From Schlegelella_A sp038318385 (lineage in GTDB: Bacteria > Pseudomonadota > Gammaproteobacteria > Burkholderiales > Burkholderiaceae_C), in NCBI GenBank assembly GCA_038318385.1, contig JBBQCD010000009.1, positions 31,408 to 95,407 of the forward strand: a DNA stretch of 64,000 bases. Reading direction: 5' to 3'. The position numbers were made by a program, and so were the translations under genes. Under the pieces are notes generated by a model. It saw only the letters and a program-made list of their open reading frames with translations. It was not told the DNA's origin and ran no database searches. Below are positions 8,772 through 18,136 of this stretch, piece by piece (the first letter of the stretch is position 1; the number at the start of each line of letters is the position of its first letter).

Positions 8772-9290
8772 ATGCCGATCACTCCCCCCTGCGTCGTCAG
8801 TCTCACCTGGCGCCTCGCCGATGCCCAAGGCCTGCAGATCGACGAGCTGACCGATCCGGTCGAGTTCTTCGTCGGCGGCGACGACCTGCTGCCCAAGGTC
8901 GAGGAAGCGCTTGCCGGTCATGCCATCGGCGACGAGGTCGCGCTGCACCTCGAACCGGAACACGCTTTCGGGGACTACGACCCCAAGCTGGTTTTCTTCG
9001 AGGCGCGCACGATCTTCCCGGAAGCGCTCGAAGTCGGCATGCAGTTCGATGGTGTGCCCGAGGGGGCTGTCACCGAAGGACTGCCGGCGGAGGCGATCTA
9101 CACCGTGACCGAGGTCTACCCGGAGCACGTGGTTCTGGACGGCAATCACCCGCTCGCCGGCATGGCGCTGAGGCTGCAGATGACGGTGCGCGACGTCCGT
9201 GACGCGACCGATGCCGAGATCGACGCCGGATCGGTCGGCCAACCCGCCTTCACGGTGCTGGGTGCCCCGCCGGCACCGCATCTGCACTGA
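8772..9290 (+). CDS. FKBP-type peptidyl-prolyl isomerase, SlyD-like
   Basis: A 172-residue SlyD/FklB-type prolyl isomerase and chaperone. The FKBP half shows VEFFVGGDDLLPKVEEAL and the C-terminal half-motif LDGNHPLAGMALRL that closes the FKBP domain around an inserted flap chaperone domain. The His-rich metal tail of E. coli SlyD is absent, leaving only PHLH at the end. The ATG at 8772 is preferred over an upstream in-frame start at 8733, which would add residues not seen in the family. Its 3' end overlaps the convergent RND gene by 41 bases. Confidence 0.9.
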   Translation: MPITPPCVVSLTWRLADAQGLQIDELTDPVEFFVGGDDLLPKVEEALAGHAIGDEVALHLEPEHAFGDYDPKLVFFEARTIFPEALEVGMQFDGVPEGAVTEGLPAEAIYTVTEVYPEHVVLDGNHPLAGMALRLQMTVRDVRDATDAEIDAGSVGQPAFTVLGAPPAPHLH

Positions 9291-12200
9291 AGCCGGGCCG
9301 CGCCGCAACCGCGACCTCCGGAATCGTCACAGGGCCGCGCCCGCTGAAGCGATCGAGCGCGAGATAGATCACCGGCGTGATGTAGAGCGTGATGGCCTGC
9401 GAGAACAGCAGGCCACCGACCACGGCAAGGCCCAGCGGCTGGCGCAGCTCGGCGCCAGCGCCCAGGCCGATCGCGATCGGGAGTGCACCCATCAACGCCG
9501 CCAGCGTCGTCATCATGATGGGCCGGAACCGCAGAATGCAGGCCTCCCGGATCGCCGCGGCCGGAGCCATGCCGCGGGTGCGCTGGGCGTCGAGCGCGAA
9601 GTCGATCATCATGATCGCGTTCTTCTTGACGATGCCGATCAGCAGCAGGATGCCGATCATCGCGATCAGGGTCAGGTCCTGGTTGAAGATCTTCAGCATC
9701 AGCAGCGCACCCACCGCCGCTGACGGCAGCCCCGCGAGGATCGTCAGCGGATGGATGTAGCTCTCGTAGAGCACCCCGAGCAGGACGTAGATCACCAGCA
9801 GCGCGCCGACGATGAGGATTGCCTGACTGCCCTGCGAACTCTTGAACACCGCCGCATCGCCGCCATAGGACGTGATGATCGAACTCGGCAAGGCAATCTG
9901 GGCGCGGTACTTCTCGATCTTCGCGGTGGCGTCCCCGAGAGCGACGTTGGGCGCAAGGTTGAACGACACCGTGACCGCCTGAAGCTGGCCGACGTGGTTG
10001 ATGGCCGTGGGGCCGACATTGCGCTCGACGGTCGTGAAACTCGACAGCGGGACGAGCGAGCCGGTCGTCGAGCGCACATAGATGTTGTTGAAGGCCCCCT
10101 CGTCCTGCTTGGCGTTCGGCGCCACCTCCATGATCACCTGGTAGCTGTCGGCGGGGGTGTAGATCGTCGACACCTGGCGCTCGCCGAAGGCGCTGAACAG
10201 CGCAGTCCGGATCGCATCGATCGACACACCGAGCGTGTTGGCGCGGTCGCGGTCGATCTTCAGGGAGGCTTGCAAGCCCTTCAGCTGCGAGTCGCTGGTG
10301 ACCTCGCGGAACATCGGATCGGCACGCATCGGCTCCTGCAGGCGCAGCGCCCAGTCGCTGAGCTGACTGACCTGCACGCTCTGCAGGATGTACTGGTACT
10401 GGCCCTTGCTGGGGCGCCCGCCGAGCTGCAGGTTCTGGATCGGCCGCATGAAGACCGAGATGCCCGGAACCTCGCGCAGCTTGCCGCGCAGCCCCTCGAC
10501 CACTTCCTTCATCGGCTGGCGCTCGCCACGGGGCTTCAGGTTGATGAAGAGTCGACCGGTGTTCTGCGCGCCGCCGCCGCCGGTGAAGGAATTGACCGTG
10601 GCGACGTTCGGATCGGCGCGCATGACTGCGACGACCCGCTCCTGCAATCCGACCATCGCGGGGAACGAGGTGTCCTCCGCGGCCTCGGTGCTGACGCTGA
10701 TCTGGCCGATATCCTCCTGCGGGAAGAAGCCCTTCGGAATGTCGATGAAAAGCCAGACTGTGCCGACGACCGTCAGCAAGGCCACGAAACCGACGACGCG
10801 ACGGTGGCGCAATGCGGCGTCGAGGCTGCGGATGTAGGCCGAGAGCAGGGCATCGAAGGCGCGTTCGAACGAACGCACGAGGGCGCCGGGACGGTGGTGC
10901 AGCGTCTCGGGACGCAGGAAGCGGCTGGCCAGCATCGGCACCAGCGTCAGCGAGACGAAGGCGGAGACGACGATGGCCAGCGAGACCACGACCGCGAACT
11001 CGTGGAACAGCAAGCCGATGACCCCGGGCATGAAGAAGATGGGGATGAAGACCGCGACCAGCGAGGTCGAGATCGAGATGATGGTGAAGCCGACCTCGCG
11101 CGAGCCCCGCAGCGCTGCCTGGAACGGCGCCTCGCCGGCCTCGACATGCCGCATGATGTTCTCGAGCATCACGATCGCGTCGTCGACCACCAGGCCCACC
11201 GCCAGGGTGATGCCGAGCAGCGAGATGTTGTCCAGGGAGTACCCGAATCCCCAGAGCAGCGCGACCGCGCCGACCAGCGAGACCGGAAGCGACAGTGTCG
11301 GGATGGCGGTGGCGACGAAGCGCCGCAGGAACAGGAAGATCACCAGGATCACCAGCGCGATGGTGCCGAGCAGCGTGAGCGTGACGTCGTGGAGCGCGGC
11401 GCGGATCGAGACCGAGCGGTCGTTGACCAGGTCGACGCGCACCGACTGCGGCAATTGCGACTGGAAGCGCGGCAGCGCGGCCCGGACCGCGTCCACGACC
11501 CGCACCGTGTTGGCATCGCCCTGGCGATACACCGCCAGCGAGATCGACCGCTCGCCGTTGAAGCTGGCGTAGGTCTTGACGGTTTCGAAGCTGTCCTCGA
11601 CCTGAGCGACGTCGCGCAGGCGCACCGGGTTGCCGTTGCGATTGCTGACGATCAGCTGCGCGAATTCCGCGGCGTTGCGCAGTTGGCGGTTGGCCTGCAG
11701 CGTCAATGTCTGCTGCGGCCCCTCGAGCGTGCCGACCGGGGTGTTCGCATTCGCCGCGCGCAGCGCGCCGGTGAGTTCGTCCAGGCTGATGTTGCGCGCC
11801 GCGAGCGCCTCCGGATTGACGCGCACCCGAACCGCAAAACGCTTCTGGCCGAAGATGTTGACCTGGGCGATGCCCGGCAGCGTCGTCAGGTTGGGCGAGA
11901 TCAGGTGCTCGGCAAAGTCGTTCAGTTCCGAAAGGCTGAGCGATGGCGATGTCAGCGCCATGAACAGCACGGGGGCGTCGGCCGGGTTCACCTTCCGGTA
12001 CGACGGCGGCACCGTCATGTCCTGCGGAAGCTGGCGCTGGGCCCGCAGCAGCGCGGCCTGCACGTCGACCGCCGCCGCGTCGATGTCACGGCCCTCGTCG
12101 AATTCGAGCGTGATCGAGGTGCTGCCGAGAGTGCTGCTCGAACTGATGACGTTGAGCGAGGGGATCGTCTGGAATTGCTTTTCCAGCTGCAGCGCGACCG

Positions 12201-12384
12201 AGGTCGCCATCGTCTCCGGGCTCGCGCCCGGAAGCTGCGCGAAGACGTTGATGACCGGCGTGTTGTAGCTCGGCAGCGCCGCCACCGGAATGCGGCCCAG
12301 GGCGATCACACCGGCGAGGACGATGGCGACGTTCAGCAGCACCGTCAGCACCGGACGGCGAATGAAAAGCTCGGAGAGGTTCAC
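9250..12384 (-). CDS. RND multidrug efflux permease (HAE1, MdtB/MdtC-like)
   Basis: A 1044-residue inner-membrane RND pump, full length for the HAE1 class. It begins MNLSELFIRRPVLTVLLNVA, with TM1, large periplasmic loops after TM1 and TM7, and the TM4 proton-relay motif GLVVDDAIVMLEN with both aspartates intact. The TM10-12 region contains GILLLIGIVKKNAIMMIDFA. The sequence is closest in feel to the MdtB/MdtC/MuxB/C subgroup, often two paralogous permeases in one operon, but only one is present here. Its start overlaps the adaptor gene stop by four bases (ATGA). No outer-membrane factor is encoded next to it. Substrate unknown. Confidence 0.93.
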   Translation of the reverse strand: MNLSELFIRRPVLTVLLNVAIVLAGVIALGRIPVAALPSYNTPVINVFAQLPGASPETMATSVALQLEKQFQTIPSLNVISSSSTLGSTSITLEFDEGRDIDAAAVDVQAALLRAQRQLPQDMTVPPSYRKVNPADAPVLFMALTSPSLSLSELNDFAEHLISPNLTTLPGIAQVNIFGQKRFAVRVRVNPEALAARNISLDELTGALRAANANTPVGTLEGPQQTLTLQANRQLRNAAEFAQLIVSNRNGNPVRLRDVAQVEDSFETVKTYASFNGERSISLAVYRQGDANTVRVVDAVRAALPRFQSQLPQSVRVDLVNDRSVSIRAALHDVTLTLLGTIALVILVIFLFLRRFVATAIPTLSLPVSLVGAVALLWGFGYSLDNISLLGITLAVGLVVDDAIVMLENIMRHVEAGEAPFQAALRGSREVGFTIISISTSLVAVFIPIFFMPGVIGLLFHEFAVVVSLAIVVSAFVSLTLVPMLASRFLRPETLHHRPGALVRSFERAFDALLSAYIRSLDAALRHRRVVGFVALLTVVGTVWLFIDIPKGFFPQEDIGQISVSTEAAEDTSFPAMVGLQERVVAVMRADPNVATVNSFTGGGGAQNTGRLFINLKPRGERQPMKEVVEGLRGKLREVPGISVFMRPIQNLQLGGRPSKGQYQYILQSVQVSQLSDWALRLQEPMRADPMFREVTSDSQLKGLQASLKIDRDRANTLGVSIDAIRTALFSAFGERQVSTIYTPADSYQVIMEVAPNAKQDEGAFNNIYVRSTTGSLVPLSSFTTVERNVGPTAINHVGQLQAVTVSFNLAPNVALGDATAKIEKYRAQIALPSSIITSYGGDAAVFKSSQGSQAILIVGALLVIYVLLGVLYESYIHPLTILAGLPSAAVGALLMLKIFNQDLTLIAMIGILLLIGIVKKNAIMMIDFALDAQRTRGMAPAAAIREACILRFRPIMMTTLAALMGALPIAIGLGAGAELRQPLGLAVVGGLLFSQAITLYITPVIYLALDRFSGRGPVTIPEVAVAARPGFSADAVPAGHPAP

Positions 12385-13685
12385 GGCGTCGTCCCGGAAG
12401 CGAGGGCGAAGGCACCGCCGGCCGCCGCCGCAGCGCTCGCCCCGCCGCCCTCTCGCGACCCGCCGCTGCTTCCCGAAGCCGGCGCCGACGCCCCCGCCGC
12501 GCCGCGCCGCGGCCGCGGTCCTTCGGTCGGCGCGCGCTCGACGACGACCGCCCCCGGACGCAGGTTCTGGCGCCCCTCGACGACGACGCGCTCACCGGCG
12601 CGCACGCCTGTGACGACCGCATCCGATCCGAACGGATAGGTCACCTCGACCGGACGAGAGCTGACCTTGTTGGCGGCATCGACCACGTAGACGATGGTGC
12701 CGCGCGGACCGGTGATGATCGCGGCCTGCGGCAGCACCACGGCGTCGTTCAGCGTGCGCACCGCGAGGCGGACATTGACGAACGCGCCGGGCCAGAGCTT
12801 CTCGTCCGGGTTCGCGAACTCGGCCTTGGCCCGCACGGTGCCCGATCCGGCATCGACGGCGTTGTCGACGAACCGCAGGCGTCCGACCAGCGTGCCACGA
12901 CCGTCCGGCAGCAAGGCGGCGACCTTGCCGCCGCCATCGCGCAGCAAGGCGAGTGCGTCGCCGAGGCTGCGCTGCGGCAGGCTGAAGGAAACGGCGATCG
13001 GGTCGAGCTGCGTGATCGTCACGAGCACGGCGCCGCCCGGCTGGACGAGCGTCCCCGGGTAGACGTTGATCGCCCCGGCGCGTCCGGCCCCCGGCGCGAC
13101 GATCCGGCCATACGAGAGGCCCACCTGCGCCGACTCGATCGCCGCCTTGTCGGCCGCGATGACGGCCTGCTGCGATTCCACCAGCGTCTGGTTGGTATCG
13201 ACGGCACCCAGGGAGATGAAATTCTGTGCGAACAGCTCACGGCTGCGAGCCAGCTGGCGCTGCGCATCGGCCAGCGCCGCCAGGTCCTTGGCGAGCTGCG
13301 CACGCGCCTTGGTCACCGCGACCTCGTCGTTGCGGGAGTCGAGCGTGAACAGGCGCTGGCCCTTCTGGACGAACTGGCCTTCGCGAATGTGAACCTGCGT
13401 GACGATGCTGCTCACCTGGGGTCGCACGTCGACGCTGTTCTGCGCCGTCACCGTGCCGGTCGCGTCGAGCACGACTTCGACGTCGCGGCGCTCTGCACGC
13501 ACCGAACTCACCGACACCGGAGCACCACCGGGCCCCGATGCCGCAGCGCGTGCGGCACCCGAGGCCGCGCTGCCGACGACGGCCAGCGTCGGTGCCGATT
13601 CAGGGCGCGAACCGAGCACGGCGTAACCGGCAGCCACCAGCGCGACGACGCCCAGCGCAATCCCACTCCACACCGCTTTTCTCAT
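12381..13685 (-). CDS. RND periplasmic adaptor (membrane fusion protein, MdtA-like)
   Basis: A 434-residue adaptor linking the RND pump to an outer-membrane channel. It has an N-terminal signal anchor (MRKAVWSGIALGVVALVAAGYAVLG, given here in parts), a barrel-sandwich/lipoyl half with DVRPQVSSIVTQVHIREGQFV, an alpha hairpin around residues 120-190, and a beta-barrel plus membrane-proximal domain. The C-terminus is a long Gly/Ser/Ala-rich low-complexity tail of about 50 residues. It is first gene of a two-gene operon with the permease. No adjacent regulator is visible. Confidence 0.93.
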   Translation of the reverse strand: MRKAVWSGIALGVVALVAAGYAVLGSRPESAPTLAVVGSAASGAARAAASGPGGAPVSVSSVRAERRDVEVVLDATGTVTAQNSVDVRPQVSSIVTQVHIREGQFVQKGQRLFTLDSRNDEVAVTKARAQLAKDLAALADAQRQLARSRELFAQNFISLGAVDTNQTLVESQQAVIAADKAAIESAQVGLSYGRIVAPGAGRAGAINVYPGTLVQPGGAVLVTITQLDPIAVSFSLPQRSLGDALALLRDGGGKVAALLPDGRGTLVGRLRFVDNAVDAGSGTVRAKAEFANPDEKLWPGAFVNVRLAVRTLNDAVVLPQAAIITGPRGTIVYVVDAANKVSSRPVEVTYPFGSDAVVTGVRAGERVVVEGRQNLRPGAVVVERAPTEGPRPRRGAAGASAPASGSSGGSREGGGASAAAAAGGAFALASGTTP

Positions 13686-13858
13686 CGAGAGTTCTTCCCC
13701 GCCAATCCGCCGACCGGAGGCCGGTCTTCTCGCCGCAGAATGCCGCGGACCGGTCCCGTCGACGGCCGAATGCGATCGTACCCGCAGCGGCAGCCGGAGG
13801 GGACCCGCAACCGAGGGAGTGCCCCTGCCGGCAAACCGGCGCCGAGCGGACCCGAGCC

Positions 13859-14308
13859 CTAGGCGCGACCGGTCGAGCCGAAACCTCGAACACCCCGGTC
13901 CGAGGCATCGAAATCGACGACCACCCGAAACTGCGCCTGCACCACCGGCACGATCACCAGCTGGGCGATGCGCTCCATCGGCTCGATCGTGAAGTCGGCA
14001 GTTCCGCGGTTCCAGCAGCTCACCATCAGCGGACCCTGGTAGTCGGAATCGATCAGGCCGACGAGATTGCCGAGCACGATGCCGTGCTTGTGGCCGAGAC
14101 CGGAGCGTGGCAGCAGCATCGCGGCCAGGCCCGGGTCGCCGATGTGAATGGCCAGCCCGGTCGGGATGAGCCGGGTCTGCCCCGGCTCGATCACCAGCGC
14201 CGCATCGATGCAGGCGCGCAGGTCGAGACCGGCGCTCCCGGGCGTCGCGTAGGCCGGCAGCTGGTCGGCCATGCGCGGGTCGAGGATCTTCAGGTCGATG
14301 GTGGCCAT
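13859..14308 (-). CDS. dut: dUTP diphosphatase (dUTPase)
   Basis: Trimeric dUTPase, 149 residues, hydrolysing dUTP to dUMP and pyrophosphate, which keeps uracil out of DNA and feeds thymidylate synthesis. The five motifs are visible: AGLDLRA (1), PRSGLG (2), GLIDSDYQGPL with the catalytic Asp (3), RIAQLV (4) and RGVRGFGSTG (5), the flexible P-loop-like tail. It lies downstream of coaBC in the same direction, the reverse complement of the common coaBC-dut arrangement of proteobacteria. Confidence 0.97.
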   Translation of the reverse strand: MATIDLKILDPRMADQLPAYATPGSAGLDLRACIDAALVIEPGQTRLIPTGLAIHIGDPGLAAMLLPRSGLGHKHGIVLGNLVGLIDSDYQGPLMVSCWNRGTADFTIEPMERIAQLVIVPVVQAQFRVVVDFDASDRGVRGFGSTGRA

Positions 14309-14359
14309 GCCGGTCGTCGTGAAAGTAAGGAGTGCCCGGCGCGAGGCGTGGCGTTAGCG

Positions 14360-14390
14360 GCGGGAGGCGTCAGGGGGCGGGAGGCGTCAG
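14360..14390. repeat. Two copies of a 14-bp direct repeat at the coaBC 3' end
   Basis: GCGGGAGGCGTCAG occurs at 14360-14373 and again at 14377-14390. The second copy contains the coaBC stop codon. It looks like a small local duplication; no function is evident. Confidence 0.55.
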
Positions 14391-15631
14391 CCGCGGGCGG
14401 CGGAGAGTCGTGCAGCGATATCCCCGACGAGCTCCCGCGCCAGGGCGAGCTTGCTGCCACGCGGCAACTCGCGCTCTCCGCGGGCGTCGACGAGGGTCAG
14501 CGCGTTGTCGTCCTGTCCGAACGTTGCCGGCCCGAGGTTGGCGACGATCAGCGGCACGCCCTTCTTCTCGAGCTTGGCGCGCGCGTGTCGCAGCAGGTCG
14601 TGGCTCTCGGCGGCGAAGCCGACGCAATAGGGGCGCCTGCCTGAGGCGGACGGCCCGAGCGCGGCCACCGCAGCCAGGATGTCGGGGTTCTCCTCGAGCG
14701 CGATCGCGCCCGGGACCCGGTCCCGGCCCTTCTTGATCTTCTGATCGGAGAGCGTCGCGGGCCGCCAGTCGGCCACGGCCGCGGTGGCGATGAAGACGTC
14801 GTGACCCGGCGCCTCCGGCATCACCGCGGCATGCATCTCGCGCGCGCTGCCGACGTCGATGCGGCGCACGCCGCGCGGCGTCGGCAGCGAAACCGGGCCG
14901 GCGACGAGGGTGACTGCGGCGCCGGCCTCGACCGCGGCGCGCGCCAGCGCGAAGCCCATCTTGCCGCTCGACCGGTTCGTCAGGCCGCGCACCGGATCGA
15001 TCGCCTCGAACGTCGGCCCCGCGGTGATCAGCACCGACTTCCCGGCCAGCACCTTCGGCTGGAAGAAGGCAACGACGTCGGCCAGCAGTTCCGCGGCCTC
15101 GAGCATCCGGCCGTCGCCGACCTCGCCGCAGGCCTGATCGCCACTGCCGGGGCCGAGGATCGTGGTCCCGTCGGCGCGCAGCTGGGCAACGTTGCGCTGC
15201 GTCGCCGGATGCGCCCACATCTCGCGGTTCAGTGCCGGAGCGACGAGCAGCGGGCAGCGAGCCACCGGCCGCGCCAGGCACATCAGGCTGAGCAGGTCGT
15301 CGGCACGGCCCTGCGCGAGCTTGGCCATGAAGTCGGCACTCGCGGGAGCCACCAGCACGGCATCGGCGGCACGCGTGAGATTGATGTGCGCCATGCCGTT
15401 GGGCTCGCGGCTGTCCCACTGGCTGGTGTAGACCGGCCGGTTCGACAAGGCCTGCAGCGTTGCCGCGGTGATGAAGTGCTCGGCAGCCTCGGTCATCACC
15501 ACCTGGACCGTGGCTCCGGCACGCGTCAGTTCGCGCACCAGTTCGGCGGCCTTGTAGCAGGCGATCCCTCCCGACAGGCCGAGCACCAGGTGCCGACCGG
15601 CCAGGTCGGCGCTCACCGCAGAGTCGGCCAC
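14387..15631 (-). CDS. coaBC: Bifunctional phosphopantothenoylcysteine decarboxylase / phosphopantothenate-cysteine ligase
   Basis: A 414-residue CoaBC (Dfp) catalysing two successive steps of coenzyme A synthesis. The N-terminal CoaC flavoprotein half shows LGLSGGIACYKAAELV, the catalytic His in MAHINL and the substrate-recognition clamp ACGEVGDGRM. The C-terminal CoaB half begins at LITAGPTFEAIDPVRGLTN and has the dimer/CTP region KIKKGRD. The frame remains open far upstream, but homology begins at the GTG at 15631, two bases after the transglutaminase stop; this is taken as the start. Likely cotranscribed with dut. Confidence 0.94.
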   Translation of the reverse strand: MADSAVSADLAGRHLVLGLSGGIACYKAAELVRELTRAGATVQVVMTEAAEHFITAATLQALSNRPVYTSQWDSREPNGMAHINLTRAADAVLVAPASADFMAKLAQGRADDLLSLMCLARPVARCPLLVAPALNREMWAHPATQRNVAQLRADGTTILGPGSGDQACGEVGDGRMLEAAELLADVVAFFQPKVLAGKSVLITAGPTFEAIDPVRGLTNRSSGKMGFALARAAVEAGAAVTLVAGPVSLPTPRGVRRIDVGSAREMHAAVMPEAPGHDVFIATAAVADWRPATLSDQKIKKGRDRVPGAIALEENPDILAAVAALGPSASGRRPYCVGFAAESHDLLRHARAKLEKKGVPLIVANLGPATFGQDDNALTLVDARGERELPRGSKLALARELVGDIAARLSAARG

Positions 15632-15633
15632 GG

Positions 15634-16755
15634 TCAAGCGGCGACCTCGCGGGACGTGATCGTGTAGCTGAAGTGGTCGGGATCGAGGGCGTCGTAGCGG
15701 CCGTTCGCATTTTCGGCCTGCGGGTACATCATGAAGCCCAACCGCGGCCCGCTCGAGCCCGGCAGCGAGATGTCGTGGGCGGTGTTGAACGCCACCCAGT
15801 TGCCCTCCCAGCCGCCGAAGAGCGCCTTCTTCACCGGCGCGACCACGGGGTCGCGGTCGTCCTTGATCCAGACCGGCGTTTCCAAGCGCATGACCTTGCC
15901 GACGTCGGCCGGATCCATCGCCACCCAGCCCTGCTTTTGCAGGAAGACCTCGGCGCGGCAATGCTGCGCCCCCTGTAGCTTGGCGGGGTTTCCGCCGAGC
16001 TCGCGGTAGCCGAAGGCCGACGGCGCGACACGCAAACCGTAGACGTCGCGCGCCGGGATGCCGACCGCACGGCAGAGGCCGACGAACAGGCCGTTGATGT
16101 CGCCGCACTTGCCGCCGAAGTTCTGGGTCTCGAGCATCGTCTTGATGTCGCCGACGCCGCAGCCGCGCACCTTCGGCTCGCGATAGGTTCGCGCCACGAT
16201 CCAGTCGTAGATCGCGCGCGCCTTGGCCTCGTCGGTCGACGCACCGCGCGTGGCCTGCCGGGCTGTCTCGAGGACGATGCCGTCGGTCGGCATCAGATCG
16301 GTGGGCTCGGTCCAACGCTTCAGCGCCGCGCCTTCGTCGCGGGCGTCCGCGGGCCGGTTCCAGTCGGTGGCGCGGTCACGGGTCTGGACGCGGCTGGTCA
16401 GCACGATCACCGGCGTCTTCGTCGACGCGCCGTACTCGGCAGTCAGCATCTTCGCGCCGTACTTCGGGTCGGCGACGATCCGCGCCGAGGAGAAGTTCCC
16501 GCTCCAGTTGTTCTCCAGCGAGCGCTGGTAGTCGGTGTCGATCGACGGCACCGGCAACCAGACGTGGGTGGCGTCGACGGCGTCACGGACCTCCACGCGG
16601 GTGGTGATCTCGAACGTGCGCCAGGCGCCGGGCTGAGGCTCGAATCGACGCTCCTGGCCTCGAGCCAGCAGCGGGAGTCCGGCTGAGGCTGCGGCTGCGG
16701 AAGCCAGCAGCAACCGGCGGCGCGAGAACAGGTTCGGGGTCGGTGATGGCGACAC
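15634..16755 (-). CDS. Transglutaminase-like protein with Tat-type signal
   Basis: A 373-residue exported protein with a transglutaminase/papain-like core. The N-terminus has a basic SRRRLLLASAAAASAG segment, consistent with a twin-arginine or strongly basic Sec signal. The Cys-His-Asp triad is visible: Cys in GGKCGD, His in AQHCRAEV and Asp in WVAMDPADV. Such proteins may act as cysteine proteases or peptidoglycan/protein cross-linkers in the envelope; the substrate is unknown. The gene ends two bases from the coaBC start. Confidence 0.87.
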   Translation of the reverse strand: MSPSPTPNLFSRRRLLLASAAAASAGLPLLARGQERRFEPQPGAWRTFEITTRVEVRDAVDATHVWLPVPSIDTDYQRSLENNWSGNFSSARIVADPKYGAKMLTAEYGASTKTPVIVLTSRVQTRDRATDWNRPADARDEGAALKRWTEPTDLMPTDGIVLETARQATRGASTDEAKARAIYDWIVARTYREPKVRGCGVGDIKTMLETQNFGGKCGDINGLFVGLCRAVGIPARDVYGLRVAPSAFGYRELGGNPAKLQGAQHCRAEVFLQKQGWVAMDPADVGKVMRLETPVWIKDDRDPVVAPVKKALFGGWEGNWVAFNTAHDISLPGSSGPRLGFMMYPQAENANGRYDALDPDHFSYTITSREVAA

Positions 16756-16860
16756 GGGCGGCTCCTCGGAAAGTCACGGAAGATTATCGACGGCCGCGTC
16801 GATCCATGCCGGACAACCGCTTTGGCCGGGTCGATGGGCCTCCCGCCGCCTTTCGCCCCC

Positions 16861-17505
16861 TCAGGCCCAGCGCAGGACGCGCGGCCCGAGGAGCGCACCG
16901 AGCGCTGTCGGCAGCGCCATGCCGAGGACGTACCAGACGGCGATGAAAGGGGCCTGCATCTCGTCGCAGTGAACCGCGTAGGCCGACGCGGCGACCGCGC
17001 CCGCCAGCAACCCTGCGGCGGCACCCGCGGCGCGCAGACGAGTCGGTGCCAGCGCGCGCAGCGCCACGCAGGCCGCCGCCAGGGTCGGCAGGGCGAGCAG
17101 CGCCACCGACGCGACACACACGGCCGCGCTGTGGCCGAGGACGATCCCGAGGCGCTCCTGAGGCGGGGTCGCGAACCACTGCGCCGCCGCCAGCGCCCAG
17201 ACCAGCACCAGCGGCAGGGCGATGGCGGGCCCGCCGCCGCCGACACCGGCTCCGGGCCGGGCGAGACGCGCCACGACGGCAAAGCCCACGACCGCAAGCG
17301 AGAGCGGAAAGGCGAGCTTCCACCAGAAGGCCGGCGCCGCGACGACCGCGGCGATGTCGGGGCGCACCCCGAGCACGCCCCACATCAACACGACCGCCAT
17401 CAGCGCCCCCGCGCCGGCAGCCACGGCGAGGGTGCGCTCGACCGCGCGCGGGTCCGCTGCCACCGGTCCGCGCGCCAGCATGGCGACGAGATCTTCGGTC
17501 TTCAT
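16861..17505 (-). CDS. nrsF: Membrane anti-sigma factor, NrsF/DUF1109 family
   Basis: A 214-residue inner-membrane protein with a short cytoplasmic N-terminus (MKTEDLVAMLARG) and about six hydrophobic segments, matching DUF1109. In Caulobacter NrsF sequesters the ECF sigma factor SigF and releases it on heavy-metal stress; two cysteines are needed there. Cysteines here are Cys130, Cys146 and Cys180 (in HCDE), and Cys130/Cys180 are plausible equivalents of the sensing pair. The conserved C-terminal FIAVWYVLGMALP is present. Its ATG overlaps the sigma factor stop (ATGA), so the pair is translationally coupled. Confidence 0.9.
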   Translation of the reverse strand: MKTEDLVAMLARGPVAADPRAVERTLAVAAGAGALMAVVLMWGVLGVRPDIAAVVAAPAFWWKLAFPLSLAVVGFAVVARLARPGAGVGGGGPAIALPLVLVWALAAAQWFATPPQERLGIVLGHSAAVCVASVALLALPTLAAACVALRALAPTRLRAAGAAAGLLAGAVAASAYAVHCDEMQAPFIAVWYVLGMALPTALGALLGPRVLRWA

Positions 17506-18044
17506 GGCGCCGTGCCCTCCGCCGCGACGCGCCGCGACAAGGCCTTCAGGCCCCGGTGGATGCCGATCTTCACCGCCGATGCCGACATCCCGAGCAGGCG
17601 CGCCGCCTCGGCGACGCTGAGGCCTTCGAGCTTGACGTGGACGATCGGCAGCCGGAAGTGATCGGGCAAGGTGCCGATCAGCACCAGCAGGTCGCGTCGC
17701 GTCTCGAGTGCGGCCGGCTCGGGGGACGCGAGGTCGGCACCTTCCTCGTCACCCGGTTCCCGCGCCACCAGCACGGACATGCGGCTGGCGCGCGCCCGCA
17801 AGGCGTCGATCAGCTTGTAACGCGCGATCGCGTAGAGCCACGGCGTCACCGGCTGGTCGCTTCGATACGTGTGGCGCTGGTTGTGGATCGCGAGCATGGC
17901 TTCCTGGACGAGGTCTTCGATGTCGTCGGCAAAGGCAGCTGCCCGGCGGCGGTAATAGCTGCGCAGGCGCGCGCCCGCATGAGTCAGGAACGCCACGTAG
18001 GCGGCGTTGTCTCCCGCGAGCGCGGCGAGCAGCAAACCCCGCAT
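17502..18044 (-). CDS. sigF: ECF sigma factor, SigF type
   Basis: A 180-residue group IV sigma factor. Region 2 shows DDIEDLVQEAMLAIHNQRHTY and the -10-contacting PWLYAIARYKLIDALR; region 4 shows LSVAEAARLLGMSASAVKIG followed by HRGLKALSRR. The frame is open upstream to 18152, but a SigF-type promoter sits at 18080-18104. Transcription should start near 18073, so the ATG at 18044, with GGACGAG upstream, is chosen; a GTG at 18068 would be almost leaderless. It is followed by its anti-sigma factor and faces the DUF2282 operon across a shared regulatory region. Confidence 0.9.
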   Translation of the reverse strand: MRGLLLAALAGDNAAYVAFLTHAGARLRSYYRRRAAAFADDIEDLVQEAMLAIHNQRHTYRSDQPVTPWLYAIARYKLIDALRARASRMSVLVAREPGDEEGADLASPEPAALETRRDLLVLIGTLPDHFRLPIVHVKLEGLSVAEAARLLGMSASAVKIGIHRGLKALSRRVAAEGTAP

Positions 18045-18079
18045 GACAGTCTCGTCCGGTGTCGACACGCTTCTGGGAG

Positions 18080-18104
18080 TTCGGTCCACGGGCGATCCGG
18101 TTAC
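18080..18104 (-). promoter_or_regulatory. Predicted SigF-dependent promoter of sigF-nrsF
   Basis: On the minus strand GTAACC (18099-18104) is separated by exactly 15 bases from CGAA (18080-18083). This matches the SigF-type promoter elements known from Caulobacter (GTAACC and CGAA) as I recall them, and implies autoregulation of the sigma factor operon. Confidence 0.72.
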
Positions 18105-18136
18105 AGCGTCGGGAAAAGAATATTCTTGCGGCGGCT

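Noticed and set aside
9751..12639. 962-codon open frame antisense to the RND pump
   Set aside because: Composition dominated by Arg/Asp/His/Gln from GC-rich antisense codons; no ribosome site or homology; RND gene is certain.
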